Source: Dictyocoela muelleri
Lineage: Eukaryota > Microsporidia
DNA length: 14,844 nucleotides
Assembly (NCBI GenBank): GCA_016256075.1
Contig: SDVU01000338.1
Span: 1 to 14,844, forward strand
Reading direction: 5' to 3'
Shown here: positions 9,255 to 14,844 of the stretch, in pieces
How positions within the stretch are numbered: the stretch's first letter is position 1
Layout of the letters: each line of letters starts with the position of its first letter
Notes under the pieces: generated by a model
Databases searched by the model: none
The model's input: only the letters and a program-made list of their open reading frames with translations
Told to the model about the DNA's origin: nothing
Made by a program: the position numbers and the translations under genes

Positions 9255-9511
9255 TTAATTATTAATGATAAACTTATTTATTAAATGTACAATGAAAAAT
9301 CTACTCCTTCTGCCATCGTGGATGTCCACGGAAAGACGCCTTACTCATCCTTTTTTATCAATTTCTTGAAAACTGTCATATTTCATTCCGACTTCATTCT
9401 GTTCTTTTAGACTAGCTTGAGCTCTTCGTGGTTATTGTGGTTCCCTTCATGGATACCACACTAATAATGAAAAAACTGAAAAAATGGATCTTATCAGATG
9501 AAAAAATGTCA
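9255..9511. other. Spacer between hAT element and host gene
   Basis: No gene is supported. The first bases may be the continuation of the interrupted retroelement. A CGTGGA/TCCACG hairpin lies at 9317-9330 and a TGTGGT/ACCACA pair at 9437-9460. On the minus strand 9348-9431 is open for 28 codons (RRAQASLKEQNEVGMKYDSF and on) and has a coding look, but it is bounded by stops on both sides and I do not recognise it. It may be a fragment of another mobile element. Confidence 0.3.
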
Positions 9512-9638
9512 GTTTTAAGAATTAAAATTTAAACAATTAAAATTTAAACAATTAAAATTTTAAGAATTAAAATTTAAACAATTAAAATTTTAATTATTAA
9601 AATTTTAACAATTAAAATTTTAACAATTAAATTTACCC
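9512..9638 (+). repeat. 15-bp tandem repeat array abutting the PIG-V start codon
   Basis: Eight consecutive units of 15 bp (9520, 9535, 9550, 9565, 9580, 9595, 9610, 9625), preceded by a partial one, follow the consensus AATTAAAATTTTAAC. Variation is mostly T/A at the centre and C/G/T at the last position. The final unit is altered so that it ends in ACCC directly before the ATG. The array fills the place of the gene's core promoter and 5' leader, so transcription must start within or next to it. Whether it regulates the gene is unknown. Confidence 0.9.
9636..9638 (+). promoter_or_regulatory. CCC start-site motif directly before ATG
   Basis: The trinucleotide CCC lies immediately 5' of the ATG at 9639, within TTTACCCATG, in a region otherwise almost free of C. 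CCC- or GGG-like motifs just upstream of start codons are a documented signal in microsporidian genes. It supports both the chosen start codon and the microsporidian assignment. Confidence 0.6.
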
Positions 9639-11189
9639 ATGACTAAAATTGATAAAGTTTGTAGACACGATAATTATTTTCAAAAGTATAATAAATATTT
9701 TATTATAGCTACAATCTTTATAATTTCTCGAATAATATACATTAGCATCGGATACATCAGCTCGCTATTTATCAATTCATTTGATAAATCAGCAATCAAT
9801 ATGCCTTTTCTTATTCGATGGGATAGCATATATTTCGTAAAAATTGCAAAATATGGATATAAAACAGAACAAATGCTTGCGTTTTTTCCGCTTTTACCTT
9901 TAACAATTAAATTTATATCAAAAATATTTAAAATTGAACTTGAACTTGTTGGTATAATATTAAATAACGTGCTATTTTTTGTCAATACATTATTAATTTT
10001 GTATATCTCAACAATTATTAATCCTGATAACAGTTTTATTTCAACTTTATTGTTTATTTTTTCACCAGCAAGTATAATTCATTCAACAATTTATACTGAA
10101 TCACTTTTCATGTTTCTATTTCTTTTGTCATTCTTGTTTTATATTTGGAGTTTCGATAATAAAGATTGTCAGATTGATCTTTTTATTACGCCTTTTAACA
10201 TGAATTATGATTTATCGGGGTATAACAATTTTATCGGCAATCACAATTCGAATAATTTTAGCAACAAAAAAATAAAAAGAAATAATTTGGAATCAAAACA
10301 TTTTAAAAGAAAAGTCAATTTAAGGAAGAGAGCACTGGAGATCCGCGATAAAATTAAACAAAAAAAGTTTAAAAATGAAAAGTTTAAAAATGAAAAGTTT
10401 AAAAATGAAAAGTTTAAAAATAAAAATTTTAATAATGGAAAAATATTAAATGATCAAAAATCAATCAATTCTAAAAAACAGGATCTAAATTATTATTTTT
10501 CACTCTTTCTTATGGGGTTATCTGGTTTATGTCGTTCAAATGCTATGTTGTTTTCGATTTTGCCTATTTTTAATTTTATATCTATATCTGAATTAATTTT
10601 TGAATCATTAATCTGCAACTTTGGTGTTATTTTGTTCCAAATATACTCATTTTTTAAAACAGGTAAGAAACATTTTTTGACATATAATTACATTCAGAAA
10701 GAATATTGGGGGCAGGGTTTCTTGAGGTTTTACCGATATAAGAAAAATATTCCAAATTTTTTTGTAGGTTTACCCTTTATAATATTCTTTTTAGTCTATA
10801 TTTTCAATTTTTTTAAATCTGAGTATCGCAATTTTCTGAAATATCGAAAACTAAAAAGCAGAATTTGTGAGCCTGAGGAAACGAAAAATATTGATATAAA
10901 TTATAAAGATGAAATTATTAATACCTTAAGAGATATGTGTAAATATTGTAAAAGACGACAACATATATTATATCTCGTCTGTCTTCTACTTTTACAAGTT
11001 ATACTCGCGATTTTCTTTATACATACTCATATGATATTTAGATTTGTATCTTACAATCCCATTGTATATTGGTTTTTGGCTGACTTTTATCAAAATGGTT
11101 CTTTAATCAGTGAATTTGTTATTTTCAATTATTTCAATTGGAGTATTATTTATACTATTTTATTTTGCTGTTATTTTCCACCTGCTTAA
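9639..11189 (+). CDS. GPI mannosyltransferase 2 (PIG-V/Gpi18 family)
   Basis: This is a 516-residue multi-pass ER membrane protein of the PIG-V/Gpi18 family, which adds the second mannose to the GPI-anchor precursor using dolichol-phosphate-mannose. Family signatures are present in order: RWDSIYFVKIAKYGY (60-74, with the Trp-Asp pair important in mammalian PIG-V), AFFPLLP (81-87), YTESLFMF (152-159), GLCRSNAM (296-303), YIQKEYWGQGFLRFY (351-365) with IPNFF, and MIFRFVSYNPIVYWFLADF (465-483). The first membrane segment spans about 20-44; further hydrophobic segments occur at 103-125, 132-170, 288-340, 371-392 and 443-461. Odd feature: residues 172-285 form a hydrophilic Asn/Lys-rich insert with five KFKNE-type repeats (243-267). 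Total length is close to human PIG-V (about 490), so the insert partly offsets shortening elsewhere. The start at 9639 is supported by the adjacent CCC. The frame is intact and intronless, the only clearly functional gene here. Confidence 0.9.
   Translation: MTKIDKVCRHDNYFQKYNKYFIIATIFIISRIIYISIGYISSLFINSFDKSAINMPFLIRWDSIYFVKIAKYGYKTEQMLAFFPLLPLTIKFISKIFKIELELVGIILNNVLFFVNTLLILYISTIINPDNSFISTLLFIFSPASIIHSTIYTESLFMFLFLLSFLFYIWSFDNKDCQIDLFITPFNMNYDLSGYNNFIGNHNSNNFSNKKIKRNNLESKHFKRKVNLRKRALEIRDKIKQKKFKNEKFKNEKFKNEKFKNKNFNNGKILNDQKSINSKKQDLNYYFSLFLMGLSGLCRSNAMLFSILPIFNFISISELIFESLICNFGVILFQIYSFFKTGKKHFLTYNYIQKEYWGQGFLRFYRYKKNIPNFFVGLPFIIFFLVYIFNFFKSEYRNFLKYRKLKSRICEPEETKNIDINYKDEIINTLRDMCKYCKRRQHILYLVCLLLLQVILAIFFIHTHMIFRFVSYNPIVYWFLADFYQNGSLISEFVIFNYFNWSIIYTILFCCYFPPA
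10365..10439 (+). repeat. In-frame 15-bp coding repeat in PIG-V (KFKNE)
   Basis: Five units of 15 bp starting at 10365, with consensus AAGTTTAAAAATGAA, encode KFKNE three times and then the variants KFKNK and NFNNG. The first three units are identical at DNA level, so expansion was recent or the repeat is being homogenised. It sits in the hydrophilic insert between membrane segments. It keeps the reading frame and has the same 15-bp period as the array upstream of the gene, although the sequences differ. Confidence 0.9.
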
Positions 11190-11211
11190 AAATTAAGAAT
11201 CTTTTTTGATG

Positions 11212-11217
11212 AATAAA
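11212..11217 (+). terminator. Possible polyadenylation signal of PIG-V
   Basis: AATAAA lies 23 bases after the TAA stop of the PIG-V gene and is followed by a T-rich tract. In sequence this AT-rich the hexamer occurs often by chance, so position is the only support. Confidence 0.35.
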
Positions 11218-11698
11218 ATTTTTTTGCTATTTTGAAAATATTTCCAATATTCAATGAGTTTGCTAATTATTAAAATCAATTATTTATGTGTTAATCCGGA
11301 AAGATTCGATAGTTATATTCTTTTATTGTATATTTTATTACGAGGGTTTTACATTTTTGTGATGAGTAGGACACGGTGAAATGCCGACAGCCTTTATTTT
11401 TGTGAAAACCTTGTATTTTCAAAAAAATAGCAAAAAATGATATTTATGCTGGCAATTTTTTTATCCTCAAAATGAAGCTAATTAGAAGATTTAAATAGAT
11501 GTAAAAAATTTTAAAGGCGAGAAAAACATTCGAAATAATTAATGAAGATGTGATTTACGCTTATCGAACCCGAGCATTTCTTATAATTCAAAAAGAATGT
11601 ATGGTTGCTTAAGAGTTACCATTCGTCAAAGGTATATTCAGAAAATCAAAAAAGCTTAGCGAGCCAATTTCATTGAAAGAATCTCCCTCGATTAGTGT
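11218..11698. other. Gene-free intergenic stretch
   Basis: I see no gene. Weak features are a possible small inverted repeat (GAGGGTTTTACA near 11342 against TGTGAAAACCTTG near 11401) around GC-richer sequence. Fragmentary open stretches run into the repeat at 11699, where the frame FRENLIEDIRWEIQTDLLM looks coding. This suggests that the stretch and the 80-bp repeat derive from a decayed gene or transposon that I cannot name. Confidence 0.3.
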
Positions 11699-11778
11699 AT
11701 CAAAAAGAAATTTAGGGAAAATTTGATTGAAGACATTAGATGGGAAATCCAGACGGATCTCCTTATGCGAACACTAAC
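11699..11778 (+). repeat. 80-bp direct repeat, left copy
   Basis: This copy and the one at 12194-12273 are the same length and differ at 8 of 80 positions by eye. At every difference this copy has G or C where the other has A or T. One frame here reads FRENLIEDIRWEIQTDLLM without a stop, whereas the other copy has stops in that frame. The repeats bracket the fold-back element with only 8 and 4 bases between. Confidence 0.85.
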
Positions 11779-11786
11779 CGTTAGTC

Positions 11787-12189
11787 GGCATTGCGTCACC
11801 TGGGTGACGAAATGGCGCCTTTTTTGTCACCTAAAAATTGGATTTAATATTCCATTTTTAAACATATAATTAAATTAAATTCATTTAATATGGTACTTTT
11901 AGCTTTTAATCGGCGCAATTAAGTCCAAAAAATCATAACGTAGATTTTTTTTTACTTTTTTCACTATTTCTAATAATTTATTATCATGTTCAAAATTATC
12001 AGAAACGGTGAAAAAAATAAAAATTTTACGGTTATGATTTTTTTCGATGTTAATTGCGCTGAGTTAAAGTTAAAAGTACCATGATGAAATAAATTTAATA
12101 AATTATATGTTTAAAAATGGAATATTAAATGCGATTTTTAGGTGACGAAAAAGGCCCCATTTTGTCACCTAGGTGACGAAATGACGCCC
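11787..12189. mobile_element. Fold-back MITE of about 400 bp
   Basis: The two halves are near reverse complements over about 190 bp each. Landmarks on the left arm with their partners on the right: GTCACCTGGGTGAC (11795-11808) against GTCACCTAGGTGAC (12164-12177), GTCACCTAAAAAT, TTTAATATTCCATTTTTAAA, CATATAATT, GGTACTTTTA, GCGCAATTAA and AAAAATCATAAC. Each end therefore also carries its own short palindrome of the GTCACC core. No reading frame is present. Mismatches between the arms indicate age. The superfamily is undetermined because no short target duplication is evident; long direct repeats flank the element instead. Confidence 0.75.
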
Positions 12190-12193
12190 AGCC

Positions 12194-12273
12194 ATCAAAA
12201 ATAAATTTAAGGAAAATTTGATTGAAGACATTAGATGAGAAATACAAACAGATCTCCTTATGTGAACATTAAC
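12194..12273 (+). repeat. 80-bp direct repeat, right copy
   Basis: This is the partner of the repeat at 11699-11778, about 90% identical and richer in A+T at all eight differences. It begins four bases after the right end of the fold-back element. Between its end and 12348 the sequence is AT-rich without a gene. Confidence 0.85.
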
Positions 12274-12348
12274 ATACAAAAAATTTGGCATTTTCACATT
12301 AAACTAATGTGAACACAAACTTAAATAAATGTGTCGTGTTATATTAAA

Positions 12349-12510
12349 CTTAGTGTAAATAATTGAAAAGAATTATGCTTAATATTAAAACCGTTTTTTT
12401 AATTCTAATAAGATAATCTGTGACTTCAGAGTTCTTTTGTTTTTTTTCTTTCACTATTGCATCTTAAAATCAAAAATACTGTCAAATTTCGATGAGAAAT
12501 TATTCAAAAC
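12349..12510 (+). repeat. 162-bp direct repeat, left copy
   Basis: Nearly identical to 14063-14225: about five substitutions and three single-base indels by eye (about 95%). It ends five bases before the first hairpin of the MULE left terminus. Relative to the right copy, which is the 3' end of a minus-strand frame, this copy no longer reads through because of the indels. Confidence 0.9.
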
Positions 12511-12513
12511 GGC

Positions 12514-14059
12514 AGTCCGAAAAAATGCCACCGGCATTTTTTCAGATTACGATTCTGTCATTTTTCCGAAAAAATGACAGTTTATCCATATGAATTCAAT
12601 AAAAATAATAAAATCACAAAAAAAACCAAAACTTATTCACAAAAATTACATATATAATTTCGACAAAAATATAATAATTTCATAAGTTGGAGATGTATCA
12701 GGAGAGACTTTAGTAGCAGAATTCGTACAAATCTTGAATCTACAATTATACTTAGTAATTATATTCACTGGCAATAAGAAGAACATAAAAGATTGATTAA
12801 AATAAAGGTGAATGAAAATTTAAAAAAATCAGCACTGTATACCAATGATGAATTCGAAGAATTTTTTAATAGATCAATTATCGAAATAAATGAAAGAGAT
12901 AAGATTTTTATTGGCAAATAAGATAGTCTTAGAGACTATTTTACACGATTAAGAAATTAAAAATTTCATAATGATACCAGTGATGAACTAAATATTTTAG
13001 ATTCAAACAAAAAACATTCTACGGCCAATTATTTCTTCAGTCTTACAATAAAATAAATGATAAAAATGAAATTTGATATTTTCAACCAACAAATGTTTAG
13101 ATTTGCTAAAAAATCTAATTTATGGCTTTCAGATGGAACATTTTATTCGGCACACAAAGGATTTTCACGAATTTATATAATATATTGTGAAATTTTTAGC
13201 AAAATTGTTCCGACAATTTATATATTCATGAAATATAAAACCCAGGAAACATATAAAATGATTTTTTCGAAGTTAAAGAAATGATTAATTGTTCTCCCAA
13301 AATGCTAATAATGGATTTTGAAATTTCAGTTTTTATTGCTGTTAGAAATGTTTTTCCTGATATTGAAACTCGAGGCTGCATTTCACTTTAGTCAAATAGT
13401 TGTTAAATTCATGAATGAAAATAAAATTTTGCCTTTTTATAAAAATGATGACAATTTTAAAACATTTGTAAAATTTTTAATGATTTTAACTTTTGTTCCC
13501 GAAGAGAAAGTTGAAGAAGAATTTGTCAATTTAAAACTCTTAAAGAAATAAATGCAAGAATATGAACTTATTTATAATTTTTTCGAGCGAAATTTCATAA
13601 AAAATAAATCATTTTGGTCAGTTCAAAAAAGAATTATTGATAACATTCCAACAACAACAAATACTTGCGAAGCCTATCACAGGCATCTAAATTCGAAGGT
13701 ATCTAGGAAAAACTCATCATTGGGTAGAATAATTGATATAATTAAAAAGGAAGAAATGAGAACTATGATTTTAACACAAAACCTCAAATCAGGTTTAATC
13801 AAACAAAAAAATGTTGCAAATGTTTTAAGAAATATAATTATGAATTATAAAATGTTTGAAGGATTTAAATTTTACGAAACAATTTCAAGGATTTATGAAA
13901 TCTTTATTAAATAAACATCTTTTAATTCAACGTTTTTTTATTTATTTTTTTTACATTAGATTTCAAATTTTTCTTTATTAAATTACATTTCCTGGCAATT
14001 TTTCGGGAAAATGACAGAACCCCCAATCCGAAAAAATGCCTCCGGCATTTTTTCGGATT
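12514..14059 (+). mobile_element. MULE (Mutator-like) DNA transposon with hairpin-bearing ends
   Basis: An element of about 1.55 kb is delimited by inverted repeats of about 65 bp. Each terminus consists of two hairpins in a row: TCCGAAAAAATGCC with its complement around a 3-base loop (12516-12546 and 14027-14057), and an inner CTGTCATTTTT/AAAAATGACAG hairpin (12555-12580), whose right counterpart at 13992-14017 is slightly decayed. The interior encodes a broken MULE transposase on the plus strand. Instead of the usual 8-11-bp target duplication, direct repeats of 162 bp flank the element. Confidence 0.8.
12685..13914 (+). pseudogene. MULE transposase with FLYWCH-like finger, broken
   Basis: A FLYWCH-like zinc-finger remnant at the start (SWRCIRRDFSSRIRTN from 12685, with later HW and EEH) is followed by the MULE catalytic core. 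The core includes LWLSDGTFYSAHKGFSRIYI (first Asp in DGTF, about 13132) with IFSKIVPTIYI, then LIMDFEISVFIAVRNVFPDI in another frame (second Asp near 13315), HFSQIVVKFMNE and, near 13651, TTTNTCEAYHRHLNSKVSRK carrying the catalytic Glu. Breaks: stops in the first frame near 12775, 12919 and 12958, a shift at about 13281, a compensating shift near 13378 and a TAA at 13549-13551. Similar MULE transposases are abundant in several microsporidian genomes. The copy is inactive. Confidence 0.8.
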
Positions 14060-14062
14060 TAG

Positions 14063-14225
14063 CTTAGTGTAAATAATTGAAAATAATTATGCTTAATATT
14101 AAAACCGTTTTTTTAATTCTAATAAGATAATCTGTGACCTTCAGAGTTCTTTTGTTTTTTTCTTTCACTATTGCATCTTTAAAATCAAAAAATTTGTCAA
14201 ATTTCGATGAAAAATTATTCAAAAC
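14063..14225 (+). repeat. 162-bp direct repeat, right copy
   Basis: This is the partner of 12349-12510 and begins five bases after the last hairpin of the MULE. Read on the minus strand it is the last 54 codons of an open frame, and the repeat's outer edge coincides with the TAA stop (14064-14066). Confidence 0.9.
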
Positions 14226-14393
14226 AATTTTTCTGAATTTTCGAGATAATAAAATGCTTCTATAGTGGCAATTTATTATTAAACCTTCTATAATCTCAAA
14301 ATATTTATCATTTTTTACACAAAATCCACAAATTGACGCAAATAAGCTAATAAATTCTTCATCATCAATAATATTTGCAAAAATAGAAAATAA
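14064..14393 (-). CDS. Unrecognised minus-strand reading frame, 109 codons, no ATG
   Basis: An open frame of 109 codons begins after a stop at 14394-14396 and ends with TAA. It has no ATG, so it is the 3' part of a longer or broken gene. The protein starts LFSIFANIIDDEEFISLFAS, has a Cys-rich patch (ICGFCV), a basic middle (SRKFRKIVLNN) and a hydrophobic tail (KKTVLILSIIIFNYLH). I do not recognise a family. Upstream on the same strand, in another frame, 14411-14497 is open for 29 codons (DATVNKIRNCFIKALENK), suggesting one frameshift in an older gene. The last half is duplicated on the far side of the MULE. It may be a decaying host gene or part of a mobile element. Confidence 0.45.
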   Translation of the reverse strand, partial: LFSIFANIIDDEEFISLFASICGFCVKNDKYFEIIEGLIINCHYRSILLSRKFRKIVLNNFSSKFDKFFDFKDAIVKEKNKRTLKVTDYLIRIKKTVLILSIIIFNYLH

Positions 14394-14497
14394 TTATGTA
14401 AGCTGATTTAATCGAGAAAGTTGACCTTTTCACATGAAGTTTTATTTTCAAGTGCTTTAATAAAACAATTTCTTATTTTATTCACGGTTGCATCCAA

Positions 14498-14643
14498 GTT
14501 TTAATATTATGTCCCGCGCGCAGCTCGGGAACTATGCGGACTGCGAGACCTTTTTATTATTTTAACTTATTTACTGAGATTTTTTATATATTGATTTTTT
14601 GTTAATATATTGATTTTAATTAATTTTATTTTATGAAATTTTC
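14498..14643. other. GC-rich island in AT-rich spacer
   Basis: Between 14511 and 14553 the sequence is GC-rich, with a TCCCG/CGGGA stem around a 9-base loop, followed by GCGGACTGCGAGACC and a T run. The rest to 14643 is AT-rich with no gene. The island could be part of a small RNA gene or a mobile-element end. I cannot place it in a family. Confidence 0.3.
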
Positions 14644-14644
14644 G

Positions 14645-14705
14645 CTTACAGCGGGATTTGATCCCACTAGTTCATTGTTAATACGATTCATTCTATTCTC
14701 TAGGC
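14645..14705 (-). other. tRNA-like sequence, 5' end lost to a hAT insertion
   Basis: On the minus strand a good T arm is present: GTGGG, loop ATCAAAT, CCCGC (five pairs including one G-T), containing a B-box match GATCAAATC. Upstream CTAGAGAATAGAATG resembles a worn A box, and a four-pair stem around ATTAACA could be an anticodon arm (anticodon TAA). The D arm does not pair, and the acceptor 5' strand is missing because a hAT-type terminus begins at 14706. It is a tRNA pseudogene or a SINE head. Confidence 0.4.
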
Positions 14706-14844
14706 CAGTGTTTCTTAAACTTTTTGGTAACGGGCTCACTTTTAAGATTTCATTTTTTTAGGGGCGCACTTGTAAATTTATTTTTTTTTCGGGCGCACCA
14801 AAAAAAAATTTAAATATATATATATATATATATATATATTAATG
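14706..14844 (+). mobile_element. End of a hAT-type element, cut by the window edge
   Basis: The sequence CAGTGTTTCTTAAACTTTTT followed by GG closely resembles the terminal inverted repeat of many hAT elements of the Charlie/SPIN group (CAGNGGTTCTCAACCTTTTT type). Three GGGCKCAC subterminal motifs follow at about 30-bp spacing (14732, 14762, 14791), also usual for these elements. The element continues beyond the window, so its size and coding content are unknown. It differs from the hAT at 7575, whose ends are TAGGACGG. Confidence 0.6.
14814..14839. repeat. TA dinucleotide microsatellite
   Basis: About thirteen TA units lie inside the hAT-type element just before the window end. Confidence 0.9.

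Noticed and set aside
9520-9638. CRISPR array
   Set aside because: The 15-bp units are directly adjacent with no spacers and the context is eukaryotic.
9680-9985. Minus-strand 101-residue reading frame opposite PIG-V
   Set aside because: It is the complement of the conserved PIG-V coding region and has no independent support.
11699-12273. LTRs around a short non-autonomous retroelement
   Set aside because: The interior is almost entirely a long inverted repeat with no primer-binding site or polypurine tract, so a fold-back element is the better reading.
12349-14225. LTR retroelement with the 162-bp repeats as LTRs
   Set aside because: The sequence between them is a MULE with its own inverted termini and no reverse transcriptase, and the repeat carries the tail of an opposite-strand reading frame.

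Overview
The window looks like an AT-rich, transposon-loaded stretch of a compact eukaryotic genome, most likely a microsporidian. I infer this from very high A+T, an intronless GPI mannosyltransferase gene whose ATG is immediately preceded by CCC (the start-site signal known from microsporidia), and the mix of degraded transposon families. The species cannot be named from the sequence alone.

Layout. 62-1367: a decayed Merlin (IS1016/IS1595-type) transposon, a degenerate 21-22-bp tandem array and a second copy of the Merlin-end repeat. 1480-3252: a pogo/Tigger transposon with a nearly readable DD30D transposase (one frameshift, one stop). 3341-4115: a fold-back element, a tRNA-like sequence and a GC-richer non-coding block. 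4240-4760 (minus strand): a fossil retroviral-type integrase. About 5110-7574: a fossil Ty3/Gypsy retroelement (gag zinc knuckle, protease, reverse transcriptase, RNase H start), split by a broken hAT transposon (7575-9254) with a C2H2 zinc finger. 9512-11217: the one clearly functional host gene, a PIG-V/Gpi18 homologue with a 15-bp tandem array directly upstream. 11699-12273: a fold-back element between two 80-bp direct repeats. 12349-14225: a MULE transposon between two 162-bp direct repeats, the right-hand one being the 3' end of an unrecognised minus-strand reading frame. 14645-14844: a second tRNA-like sequence interrupted by the end of another hAT-type element.

Functionally, only the PIG-V gene appears to serve the cell: the second mannose transfer in GPI-anchor assembly in the ER membrane. 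The rest is a graveyard of at least six transposon lineages, some nested. The most unusual pattern is that two neighbouring inverted-repeat elements are each bracketed by direct repeats (80 and 162 bp) far longer than normal target-site duplications. I found no CRISPR array, rRNA or convincing intact tRNA.
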